A stretch of 64,000 nucleotides of DNA from Flavimaribacter sp024343425 (GTDB lineage: Bacteria > Pseudomonadota > Alphaproteobacteria > Rhizobiales > Rhizobiaceae). The position numbers and the translations under genes are program-made. The stretch lies in NCBI GenBank assembly GCA_965227645.1, contig OZ245773.1:4774001-4838000 (forward strand), written 5' to 3'. This document shows, piece by piece, positions 19,001-26,190 of this stretch. The notes beneath the pieces are model-generated. The model saw nothing but the letters and a program-made list of their open reading frames with translations. It was not told where the DNA came from and searched no databases. Position 1 is the first letter of the stretch. Each line of letters opens with the position of its first letter.

Positions 19001-19189
19001 ACGGATCTTGCAACGGAAGCGCTCGCCCGTTTCACCGACCTGATCAATGCGCTGGCGCGCGGCGAACTCGGCTTCGCCTCGCAGGTCATCCCCGACGCGG
19101 CCGCCCAGTATGGCCATGAATACGATCATCTCGCCCGTGTTCAGGAATGGTCTGTTCTCGAAGACAGCCCGAACGGGGATGGCGAATAA
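16058..19189 (+). CDS. addB: Double-strand break repair protein AddB
   Basis: Subunit of the AddAB helicase-nuclease that resects DNA double-strand breaks for recombination. The 1043 residues show the alphaproteobacterial AddB plan: an inactivated helicase-like N-terminal part (VIYVPTRRAARALRSEF in place of a Walker A), a central region with HVFIWGSLEARLQPVD and NEGTWPG, and a C-terminal PD-(D/E)xK nuclease domain (about 810-1043) with RGTLYHG and VEIIDFKTG. The start at 16058 overlaps the MurU stop (ATGA), and its stop overlaps the addA start (TAATG), so the three genes are tightly coupled. Confidence 0.93.
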   Translation: MTRKNLFSIPPGAPFLKVLAARLCDGTLVQGFHHRADDPLSLASAVIYVPTRRAARALRSEFVDLLPAPSAILPVIRPLGDYDEDAGFFDETIAQEDLAPPVGQTERLLELANLILAWKRRLPKAVADVHGDHPLLAPANPADAVWLARSLADLLDSMETEERPWSALSDISSEDHARWWQLSLEFLKIASVFWPQRLVELDRSSAAAHRNVVLRAEAERLKSAPPDGPVVIAGSTGSIPATAELMRTVAGLERGAVVLPGLDFNIGEATWPLVGGAPREGFFDPAVCAHPQYGLFALLAKLEAGRDEVTNLAEPDADMALRNRIVSTALLPAEATQSWIESDLTPSEITGACRRIDLIEAANEREEALAIATAMRLSAEPEAASQPRNVALVTPDRKLARRVSAELRRFGIDADDSGGQSLALTPPGAICRLILAACCRPQDPVALLSLLKHPLARFGGTAENARQNARLFERIVLRDARFPVETASIVAAFDLRLAERQAQARHAPFWWRRLTDADIQRCRTFAETVEIALAPLTGVKAALPVAEWIGRTIEVLEAVAADDRGDFSDLWAGEAGEQLYRLLTEMLEDRSGLACSAFEWAGMTPALLAGEMVKPRAGSHPHVFIWGSLEARLQPVDTLIMAGLNEGTWPGQTSTDPFLSRSMMTEIGLEPPERRIGLAAHDFQMNLGAPHVILSRSARSANAPTVPSRWLQRLLAIVGDEAAAAMRARGSRFVQWASDLDLADDMPLAARPAPKPPAELQPKRYSFSEVQKLRRDPYAIYARRVLRLDPPEELGLEPGPTERGTLYHGIAEQFAAVAGQDDAEDRLSDIWRQAFEEAGLPAHIGIIWQTEFERIAGPLIKWERGRAATIAMRHTEIRAAYDIDQCGVLLTGIADRIDIAHDGTVEIIDFKTGSSPSRKVAWTLLDPQLPLEGAALMAGAFTGVDPLDPKHLIYVRLRPDDNFKAERVDGSIRGYPDAKSATDLATEALARFTDLINALARGELGFASQVIPDAAAQYGHEYDHLARVQEWSVLEDSPNGDGE

Positions 19190-22100
19190 TGAGCGATTCC
19201 TTCGACATCACCTGGACGCAGGCGCAGCAGGAAAAAGCATCCAATCCGGCCCGGTCGGCCTGGGTGTCAGCGAACGCCGGCTCGGGCAAGACGCATGTAC
19301 TGGCGCAACGGGTCATCCGGCTGCTGCTGAACGGTTGCCGACCATCGGCCATCCTCTGCCTGACCTATACGAAGGCGGCCGCATCGGAGATGTCGAACCG
19401 GGTATTCGAACGGCTGGCGGAATGGACACGGCTGGACGACGCCGCGCTGTCGGCGAGGCTCGCGGATATCGAGGGGCGCCGGCCGGACGCCCTGCGCCTC
19501 GCCTTTGCCCGCCAGCTCTTCGCCCGGGCTTTGGAAACGCCGGGCGGGCTGAAAATCCAGACCATACACGCCTTCTGCGAGGCAGTGTTGCACCAGTTTC
19601 CGCTGGAAGCCAATGTGGCCGGCCACTTCGAGGTTCTCGACGAGGCCGACGCGCGACGCCTTCTTGACGAGGCCCGCGAAACCTTGCTGACAGAGGTGGC
19701 GCAAAACGCCGATGCGCGGCTGGTCGATGCGTTCAAAAACGTGCTGGCCGCCACCGGCCAGTGGGGCATGGACCGGCTGTTCGAAGAGATCGTGGGAGAG
19801 CGCGCGGCGATCACCGAGTTCCGGCTTGCAGCCGAACGCCAGGGCGGCGAAGAAAAACTGCTGCGCAGGATTACGGGGCTCGATCCGGAGGACACAGAGG
19901 CTTCCATATTGAGCTCCGTCTGGCCGCTCGCAGGACTTTCCGGACCAGCGCTCGCCGAATTCGCGGAAATCGCGCGCAGTCTGAAAGCCAAGCGGGCGAT
20001 CGAATTTACGGACGGACTGATACAGGCCGCGGCGCTGGACGATCCGCAGGATCGCTATTCAGCGCTGGCGACGCTGTTTCTGACGTCGGAAGGCAAGCCC
20101 CGCAAACTCGGTTCCCTGGCGACAAAAACGCTTCTGGAGGTGATTCCCGATCTGGAGGACCGGATTGCGGAGGCGCAGGAGCATTTCATGGCGGTCCGCG
20201 ACCGGCTGCAGAGGTTGCGTATGGTGCTTCTGACCTGCGACGCGCTGGTTCTCGCAGGGCGTCTCGACAGCGGTTACGAGGCGCTGAAGCGCCGCGACGG
20301 CAAACTGGATTTCGACGACCTTGTCGCCCGAACCGGCGCGTTGCTGGCGCGTGACGGCGCAGGTCCATGGGTGCACTACAAGCTCGATCGCGGGATCGAC
20401 CATATTCTCGTCGACGAGGCGCAGGACACGAGTCCCGAACAATGGGCGGTGATCAGCCGGCTCGCCGCGGAATTCTTCGCAGGCCAGTCTTCGCGCGAGA
20501 CGCTTCGCACCCTGTTCGCCGTCGGCGACGAGAAACAGTCGATCTACTCCTTCCAGGGCGCGCGACCGGATCTCTTCCGGATCAAGCAGCGTGAATTCAG
20601 CCTGATGGCCCGCGACGCCGACCGGCATTTCGAACAACCGAGACTGCGGCTCTCCTTTCGCTCGACGGCGAGCGTGCTTGCGGCGGTGGACGACGTTTTC
20701 GAGCCGGAAGTGAACCGGCGCGGGCTCGGCGAACCGGGCGAACCGGTAACCCACAGCTCCCACAGAGGCCGCGAACCGGGCGTCGTCGAGCTGTGGGACA
20801 TGATCGGCAAGCAGGCGAGCGACGACCATGACGACTGGCGCGCGCCTTTCGACGCGATCGCGGAAGCCGCGCCGCCGGCGGAGCTGGCGCGCCGGATCGC
20901 CGGGACGATCGTTGACTGGCTTCGCAAGGAGGAATGCATCGTGCGCTCCGGCGCGAAGCGTCCGATTGCCGCCGGAGACATCCTCGTTCTGGTGCGCAAG
21001 CGGGACGCCTTCGTCAACGCGCTGATGCGCGAATTGAAAAAGGCGCAGATTCCCGTCGCCGGCGCGGACCGGCTGGCGCTGACCGGGCATATCGCCGTGC
21101 AGGACCTGATGGCGCTCGGACGGGTCATGCTGATGCCCGGAGACGATCTTTCACTGGCCGCGGTCCTCAAGAGCCCGCTGTTCGGTTTTGACGAGGACAT
21201 GCTGTTTCGCCTGGCGGCCGAGCGGCCTGAACGGGCGAGCCTGTTCGATCATCTTGCTATGCTGGTGGAATCCGAAGGCGACGTCTGGCGGGGAGCGCAT
21301 TCCCGGTTGACCGGACTGCTTGCGATCGCCGACGCCGCGTCTCCCTTTGAATTCTACGCGCGCCTGCTTGGACCCGACGGCGGCAGACAGCGCTTCCTCG
21401 CACGGCTCGGCACGGAAGCCAGCGACATTCTGGACGAATTTCTTTCGTTCTGCCTCGATCATGAATCCGGCGGCCTTCCGGGTCTGCAGGCTCTGATCGC
21501 GTCGCTGGAAAGCGCCTCTCCCGTCATCAAGCGCGAACTGGAGCAGGGACGCGACGAAATCCGCATCATGACGGTGCACGCGTCCAAGGGGCTCGAGGCG
21601 CCGGTGGTCTTCCTGGTGGATTCCGGAGGAAAACCGGCCGACGAACGCCATGCGCCGCGCCTGCAGACGTTGCCGATAGAGGCTGCAACCGGATTGCCGG
21701 TGTCCGCGCCGCTCTGGATTCCCGGGAAAAGCTACGCCAACAGCGTCGGCGACGCCGTGAAATCGGACTGGCTTTCTGCCATGGACGACGAATACCGGCG
21801 GCTTCTCTATGTCGGAATGACGCGCGCCGCCGACAGGCTGATCGTCTGCGGCTATCACGGGATCAAGGTCCCCTCCTGGCGTCACTGGCACGCGATCGTG
21901 AAGGAAGCCCTCTCGGACACGGCCTCGGCGTCGCCCGAGACGTTCAGCGCCGGGGCTGCGCAATGGGAGGGTCTGCGCTACACGCTGCACGACGCCGAGG
22001 GCTATCAGCTGCAGTCGGGCCCGGCTGCGCCCGAAAGCGACCATCCGCCGCTTCCCGACGCGCTTGGCCGACCGCTGCCGAAACCGGCGCGCTTGCCGCG

Positions 22101-22719
22101 TCCTTTGACGCCATCGTCGACGGGCCTTGCGGTCGAGGCCGACCCGTCCGACGCGCCGGTCATGACGTCGCCCTTCGACAACGAGCGAGGCGGCGAGCGG
22201 CCGCTGGAGCGCGGCCGAATCGTTCACAGGCTGCTGCAGCTTCTACCCGAACAGGCGCCCGCCGAGCGGCGGCGTCTGGCCGCGCGCTATCTGGGGCGGG
22301 CGCTTCCCGAATGGAGCCCGCCGGACCGCGAAACCCTCGCCGACGGCATTCTTGCGATCCTGGAGGATCCCCGGTTCGCGCCGGTGTTCTCCCCCGCAAG
22401 CCGCGCGGAGGTTTCGATGATGGGCACGCTGGAGATCGCCGGCGAGCAACGGGCGGTCTCGGCGCGACTCGACCGGCTGGCCGTCTCGGAGGGCGAGGTA
22501 TTGATCGTCGACTACAAGACCGACCGCAACGTTCCGGCCGATGACAGCGAGGTCGCCGCCGTTTACCTGACGCAGCTTGCGCTCTACCGCGCCCTGCTGC
22601 AGCCGATCTACCGGGACCGGACGGTGCGCGCGGCGCTGCTCTACACGGAGGCTCCGCGCCTGATCGTCTGCGACAACCGGCGCCTCGACGAGACGCTTTC
22701 GGCGCTGTCGACAATGTGA
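19189..22719 (+). CDS. addA: Double-strand break repair helicase AddA
   Basis: Catalytic helicase-nuclease subunit of AddAB, 1176 residues. UvrD/Rep-type helicase motifs are clear: Walker A SANAGSGKTH (motif I), LCLTYTKAAASEM (Ia), LVDEAQDTSPEQW (II), GDEKQSIYSFQGA (III), LRLSFRST (IV), MTVHASKGLEAPVV (V) and LLYVGMTRAADRLI (VI). The C-terminal nuclease domain contains VLIVDYKTDRNVP. The ATG shares its A with the addB stop. The frame is open upstream, but MSDSFDITWTQAQQEKA is the typical beginning. The gene lies just before trxA, as in other rhizobia. Confidence 0.96.
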   Translation: MSDSFDITWTQAQQEKASNPARSAWVSANAGSGKTHVLAQRVIRLLLNGCRPSAILCLTYTKAAASEMSNRVFERLAEWTRLDDAALSARLADIEGRRPDALRLAFARQLFARALETPGGLKIQTIHAFCEAVLHQFPLEANVAGHFEVLDEADARRLLDEARETLLTEVAQNADARLVDAFKNVLAATGQWGMDRLFEEIVGERAAITEFRLAAERQGGEEKLLRRITGLDPEDTEASILSSVWPLAGLSGPALAEFAEIARSLKAKRAIEFTDGLIQAAALDDPQDRYSALATLFLTSEGKPRKLGSLATKTLLEVIPDLEDRIAEAQEHFMAVRDRLQRLRMVLLTCDALVLAGRLDSGYEALKRRDGKLDFDDLVARTGALLARDGAGPWVHYKLDRGIDHILVDEAQDTSPEQWAVISRLAAEFFAGQSSRETLRTLFAVGDEKQSIYSFQGARPDLFRIKQREFSLMARDADRHFEQPRLRLSFRSTASVLAAVDDVFEPEVNRRGLGEPGEPVTHSSHRGREPGVVELWDMIGKQASDDHDDWRAPFDAIAEAAPPAELARRIAGTIVDWLRKEECIVRSGAKRPIAAGDILVLVRKRDAFVNALMRELKKAQIPVAGADRLALTGHIAVQDLMALGRVMLMPGDDLSLAAVLKSPLFGFDEDMLFRLAAERPERASLFDHLAMLVESEGDVWRGAHSRLTGLLAIADAASPFEFYARLLGPDGGRQRFLARLGTEASDILDEFLSFCLDHESGGLPGLQALIASLESASPVIKRELEQGRDEIRIMTVHASKGLEAPVVFLVDSGGKPADERHAPRLQTLPIEAATGLPVSAPLWIPGKSYANSVGDAVKSDWLSAMDDEYRRLLYVGMTRAADRLIVCGYHGIKVPSWRHWHAIVKEALSDTASASPETFSAGAAQWEGLRYTLHDAEGYQLQSGPAAPESDHPPLPDALGRPLPKPARLPRPLTPSSTGLAVEADPSDAPVMTSPFDNERGGERPLERGRIVHRLLQLLPEQAPAERRRLAARYLGRALPEWSPPDRETLADGILAILEDPRFAPVFSPASRAEVSMMGTLEIAGEQRAVSARLDRLAVSEGEVLIVDYKTDRNVPADDSEVAAVYLTQLALYRALLQPIYRDRTVRAALLYTEAPRLIVCDNRRLDETLSALSTM

Positions 22720-22819
22720 GCGCGCCCGCCTTGAAATTCTTCCGACCGTGTCTGATATTAGGTCCAACGACTGGGTCCGATTCTTTTCGGACCCGAATTC
22801 AATTCGAAGGAGCAGATTT

Positions 22820-23140
22820 ATGGCCACTGTAAAGGTCGACAACGCGAATTTCGAGAAGGAAGTCCTCAATTCCGCCGAGCCGGTGGTTGTCGATTTCTGG
22901 GCCGAATGGTGCGGTCCGTGCAAGATGATCGCCCCCAGCCTTGAAGAAATCTCTGCGGAGATGGAAGGCAAGATCAAGGTCGCAAAGCTTAACATCGACG
23001 AAAACCCGGAACTCGCCGCCCGCTATGGCGTGCGCTCGATTCCGACGCTGACCATGTTCAAGGCCGGCGAAGTCGCCGACATGAAGGTAGGCGCGCTGCC
23101 GAAATCGGCGCTGTCCAGCTGGATCAGCGGCGCCGTCTGA
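22820..23140 (+). CDS. trxA: Thioredoxin
   Basis: Cytoplasmic protein-disulphide reductant of 106 residues. The redox site is FWAEWCGPCKMIAP, the cis-Pro region RSIPTLTMFK, and the whole fold is of standard length. ATG 22820 has a GGAG site 9 bases upstream (AAGGAGCAGATTT); the longer frame from 22748 is not supported. A 100-base gap after addA suggests it may have its own promoter. A strong intrinsic terminator follows. Confidence 0.97.
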   Translation: MATVKVDNANFEKEVLNSAEPVVVDFWAEWCGPCKMIAPSLEEISAEMEGKIKVAKLNIDENPELAARYGVRSIPTLTMFKAGEVADMKVGALPKSALSSWISGAV

Positions 23141-23167
23141 GCAGACTCGCTTTTCTCACGCATTCAG

Positions 23168-23200
23168 CCCGCAAGGCTTCACAGCCTTGCGGGTTTTTCT
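23168..23200 (+). terminator. Intrinsic terminator after trxA
   Basis: Perfect 10-bp stem CCCGCAAGGC / GCCTTGCGGG (23168-23177 and 23184-23193) with loop TTCACA and a following TTTTT run, 27 bases after the trxA stop. Confidence 0.93.
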
Positions 23201-23240
23201 ATGCCCTGTAGAGGCTGGCTTTCGGTCGCAAAGGTTGGTT

Positions 23241-23290
23241 TTGCCGAGACACCGGATGGATCCCGGCTCGGTGGCCGGGATGAGGGTAAA
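23241..23290 (+). repeat. REP-like palindromic element, copy 1
   Basis: Begins TTGCCGA and contains TGGATCCCGG...CCGGGATGAGGG. The core is a perfect 8-bp stem ATCCCGGC/GCCGGGAT (23260-23267 and 23274-23281) with loop TCGGTG. A near-identical copy starts exactly 190 bases later. Such TGGATCCCGG-x-CCGGGATGA palindromes occur as dispersed intergenic elements in many alphaproteobacterial genomes. It lies between the convergent genes trxA and folC. Confidence 0.75.
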
Positions 23291-23371
23291 GAGGGATGGC
23301 GATAAAACCAGCAGGCTTGTTGATTCGCAGCAAACTCTGCTTCTCTCTCTTCACAAACACCTGTCTTTCTC

Positions 23372-23397
23372 ATCGCGGACGAAGATCCGCGATCCAG
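23372..23397 (-). repeat. REP-like palindromic element, inverted divergent copy
   Basis: Perfect 8-bp stem ATCGCGGA/TCCGCGAT (23372-23379 and 23386-23393) with loop CGAAGA. Read on the minus strand it is TGGATCGCGG...CCGCGATGAG, the same frame of conserved bases (TGGATC-x-GATGAG) as the two plus-strand copies around it, with a different stem. It is probably a third, inverted member of the same family. Confidence 0.6.
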
Positions 23398-23430
23398 TTC
23401 ATCGCTTGCGTCTTGTCGCTGAGCCAGTTC

Positions 23431-23480
23431 TTGCCGACAGGCTGGATAGATCCCGGCTCGGGGGCCGGGATGAGGGAGGG
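23431..23480 (+). repeat. REP-like palindromic element, copy 2
   Basis: Same layout as the copy at 23241: TTGCCGA, a GGATAGATCCCGGC arm, loop TCGGGG, then GCCGGGATGAGGG. The stem is 23450-23457 with 23464-23471, 8 bp and perfect. It is offset from copy 1 by exactly 190 bases. Confidence 0.75.
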
Positions 23481-23555
23481 AGGAATAGCGTAGCTGTTTT
23501 AAGTCTTTGTATTTACTATATATTATCAGCGCGCGCACCTGCTTGCCTTTTCATT

Positions 23556-23707
23556 TGGCTTCGTTTCGGGAATCGGCGATTTTCAACCCGTACGCACCCT
23601 CTGAAGCCCCGCAAAACCTGCCTTCATCCAATCTGGCTTTGTTTCGGGATTTTCGATTTTCCATCTTTCAGGACGGTCTGGCTTTGTTTCGGGAATCTGC
23701 GTTTTTC
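23556..23707 (+). repeat. Three imperfect 28-29 base direct repeats
   Basis: Copies at 23556-23584, 23634-23661 and 23679-23707 share TGGCTT(C/T)GTTTCGGGA(A/T)T, a variable base or two, then CGATTTTC or CGTTTTTC. Spacing is 78 and 45 bases start to start, so this is neither a CRISPR array nor a regular tandem repeat. The segment is more T-rich than its surroundings and carries no convincing ORF. It lies between the convergent trxA and folC genes, on the folC side of the REP-like elements. Confidence 0.7.
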
Positions 23708-23819
23708 ACCATTATTGAATTCGTGGGCCGACGCTGAATCCGTGTTGTGAAGGGCGCACCTATAGCACATTCAGACCAAAAATGCACCTTAAGTTCTGTC
23801 TTTGTTCCGCAGAGTGCAG

Positions 23820-25154
23820 CTACTGCGGCGGGGTTCCGTTTTCGGCGAGGATCTCGCCGACCAGGTAGAGTGAGCCGCAGATCAGGATGCGCGGGGGGAC
23901 GTCCAGCTTTTTCCAGTCTTCGGCCATCAGGTCGAGCGCCTGGTAGACGTCGATGGCCGGCTGGGCGGTCAGGCCCGCCCGCGCGGCGTCGTCGGCCAGC
24001 GCGACCGGATCGATGCCGGCTTCCGAGCCGCTGACAGGTATGGCGTAGACGTGGCGCGCCATATCCTCGAAGACGCGAAAATAGCCGAGCGGATCCTTGG
24101 TGTTGATCATGCCGGCTATGAGAAACAGCGGCCGCGAAAAACGCTCCTCGAGCTCAGCAAGCGTTTCGGACACGACCACGGCCGCGCCCGGATTATGGCC
24201 GCCGTCGACCCAGATTTCGGCGCCGGGCAGCGCCGCGTCGACGATCCGGCCGGACACCAGGCGCTGCATGCGACCCGGCCAGCTGACAGAGTGCAGGCCT
24301 TGTTCGATCGCTTCGGGCGCGCAGGCGAACCCCGCCGCCCTGATCGCGCGGATGGCGGCGGCCGCGTTGGCGATCTGGTGGCGGCCGTTCAGCGCCGGCA
24401 GCGGAAGGTCGAGCAGGCCGGTCTCGTCCTGATAGACGAGTCGTCCATGTTCTTCATAGGCCTGGAAATCCTGCCCGTAGACGCTCAACGGGCTTCCAAG
24501 CCTGTTGGCGGCCGAAACGATCGTTTCGCGCGCCGCGTCCTCGGACTGAAAGCCGACCACAACCGGACGTCCCGGCTTGATGATGCCGGCCTTCTCCGCT
24601 GCGATCAGCTCCACCCGATCGCCGAGAAAGGCCTGATGGTCGAGCGCGATCGGCATGATGAGGCTGACCGCGGGATCGCTGAGGATATTGGTTGCGTCGA
24701 AACGCCCTCCGAGACCGACTTCGACAATCGCGACATCAGCCGGCTGTTCGCTGAACAGCAGGAACATGACAGCGGTCAGGATCTCGAATACCGTGATGGG
24801 CTGACCGCCATTGGCCTCGGCCACGCGTTCGATGGCGTCGGCGAAGAGATCATCGTCGACAAGCTGACCCGGCCCCGACTTCGAGGCGATGCGATAGCGC
24901 TCATGCCAGTGCACCAGGTGCGGCGAGGTGTGGACATGCACGCCGAGGCCTGCCGCCTCCAGCATGGACCGGCAAAAGGCCGTCGCCGACCCCTTGCCGT
25001 TGGTGCCGGCCACATGGATGACAGGCGGCAGGCGGTCCTGGGGGTCGCCGAGGCGGCTCAACAGTTTACGTATGCGTTCGAGCGTAAGATCGAAACCCTT
25101 CGGATGAAGGGTCATCAGTCGTTCGATCGCTTCAGTCGCTCTTGTCTTTGTCAC
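23820..25154 (-). CDS. folC: Bifunctional dihydrofolate/folylpolyglutamate synthase
   Basis: Adds glutamate to dihydropteroate and to folates (cytoplasm, ATP-dependent, Mur-ligase fold). Visible are the P-loop VIHVAGTNGKGSATAF, HTSPHLVHWHERYRI, VEVGLGGRFDATNIL and the C-terminal region VDGGHNPGAAVV and ILICGSLYLVGEIL. I prefer GTG 25154, giving 444 residues and an N-terminus VTKTRATEAIERLMTLHPKGFD. The ATG at 25115 would remove the conserved EAIERL helix, and the longest frame (25199) lies deep in accD. With GTG the gene overlaps the end of accD by 23 bases, with GGAG just upstream. Confidence 0.93.
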   Translation of the reverse strand: MTKTRATEAIERLMTLHPKGFDLTLERIRKLLSRLGDPQDRLPPVIHVAGTNGKGSATAFCRSMLEAAGLGVHVHTSPHLVHWHERYRIASKSGPGQLVDDDLFADAIERVAEANGGQPITVFEILTAVMFLLFSEQPADVAIVEVGLGGRFDATNILSDPAVSLIMPIALDHQAFLGDRVELIAAEKAGIIKPGRPVVVGFQSEDAARETIVSAANRLGSPLSVYGQDFQAYEEHGRLVYQDETGLLDLPLPALNGRHQIANAAAAIRAIRAAGFACAPEAIEQGLHSVSWPGRMQRLVSGRIVDAALPGAEIWVDGGHNPGAAVVVSETLAELEERFSRPLFLIAGMINTKDPLGYFRVFEDMARHVYAIPVSGSEAGIDPVALADDAARAGLTAQPAIDVYQALDLMAEDWKKLDVPPRILICGSLYLVGEILAENGTPPQ

Positions 25155-26136
25155 CTGGCTCCGATCCGGCGGCGTCGGACGTCTCGAGTTTCTCGTCAAC
25201 AGCGGGCGGTTCCGCGGTTTCAGTCGGCGGCGCTTCGGCTTCCGGCTCCTCGACGACTGCTTCAGGACTGACAGGTTCTTCAGACGCGGGCAGTCCCATC
25301 AGCATCCTGAGCAGGCTGGCAAGGGTGTCCGGCAGTTCGTGGCGGGTCACCACCATATCGACCATGCCGTGTTCCATCAGGTATTCCGATGTCTGGAAGC
25401 CTTCGGGAAGCTTCTCGTGAACGGTCTGCTCGATGACGCGCTTGCCGGCAAAGCCGATCTCCGCGCCCGGTTCAGCGATATGGATGTCGCCGAGCATCGC
25501 GTAGGAGGCCGTCACGCCGCCTGTCGTCGGGTTGGTCAGCACGACGATATAGGGCAGCCCCGCCTCTTTCAGCATTTCCACCGCGACCGTGGTCTTGGGC
25601 AACTGCATCAGGGAGAGAATGCCTTCCTGCATGCGCGCGCCGCCGGAAGCGGGAAACATCACCAGCGGACATTCGTTCCTGATCGCCGTTTCGAAGGCCT
25701 GGACGATCGCCTCGCCCGCAGCCACGCCGAGCGAACCGCCGATGAAGTTGAAATCATGCGCGCAGGCGACTAGCTTCAGTCCCTTGACCGAGCCGATGCC
25801 TGCGACGATTGAGTCTTCCAGACCGGTCTTTGAGCGGTTGTCGCGCAGCCGGTCGGAGTATTTCTTGGAATCGCGGAACTTCAGCGGATCCTGCTGAACC
25901 TGCGGCGCGGGCAACTCCTCGAATTCGCCCGCGTCGAACAGGTAGCCGAGGCGCTGCCGCGCGGTGATGCGCATGTGGTGACCGGACCCCGGAATGACCC
26001 ACATGTTTTCCTCGAGATCGGTGTGAAACACCATCTCTCCGGTCGCCGGACATTTGATCCAGAGATTTTCCGGCACCTCCCGGCGGCCAAGCATGGAGCC
26101 GAATTTCGGCCGGACAAAGCTGGTGATCCAGTTCAA
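25132..26136 (-). CDS. accD: Acetyl-CoA carboxylase carboxyltransferase subunit beta
   Basis: Beta subunit of the carboxyltransferase that makes malonyl-CoA for fatty-acid synthesis. The 334 residues contain the crotonase-like core: YSDRLRDNRSKTG, FMGGSLGV-type (FNFIGGSLGVAAGEA), PASGGARMQEG, LTNPTTGGVTASYAMLGD and GFAGKRVIEQT. Only one cysteine (WIKCPATGEM) remains of the four-Cys zinc ribbon found in E. coli AccD, a change I know from rhizobial AccD. The start codon is TTG (26134-26136), with GGGAG 7 bases upstream. The last 45 residues form an acidic, Pro-rich tail. It lies 54 bases after trpA, with a hairpin in the gap. Confidence 0.95.
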   Translation of the reverse strand: MNWITSFVRPKFGSMLGRREVPENLWIKCPATGEMVFHTDLEENMWVIPGSGHHMRITARQRLGYLFDAGEFEELPAPQVQQDPLKFRDSKKYSDRLRDNRSKTGLEDSIVAGIGSVKGLKLVACAHDFNFIGGSLGVAAGEAIVQAFETAIRNECPLVMFPASGGARMQEGILSLMQLPKTTVAVEMLKEAGLPYIVVLTNPTTGGVTASYAMLGDIHIAEPGAEIGFAGKRVIEQTVHEKLPEGFQTSEYLMEHGMVDMVVTRHELPDTLASLLRMLMGLPASEEPVSPEAVVEEPEAEAPPTETAEPPAVDEKLETSDAAGSEPGDKDKSD

Positions 26137-26151
26137 GATGAACTCCCGTGC

Positions 26152-26177
26152 AAGAGATATTGTGCGTTATATCTCTT
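26152..26177 (-). promoter_or_regulatory. Hairpin between trpA and accD
   Basis: Perfect 9-bp AT-rich inverted repeat AAGAGATAT/ATATCTCTT with an 8-base spacer, directly between the trpA stop (26191) and the accD start (26136). It has no U-run, so it is unlikely to be a terminator. In the transcript it would form a stem ending a few bases before the accD ribosome-binding site. Confidence 0.6.
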
Positions 26178-26190
26178 CATAATTGGTGAT

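Noticed and set aside
23556..23707. The three direct repeats as a CRISPR array
   Set aside because: Only three copies, imperfect repeats, unequal spacing (78 and 45 bases) and no cas genes in the window.
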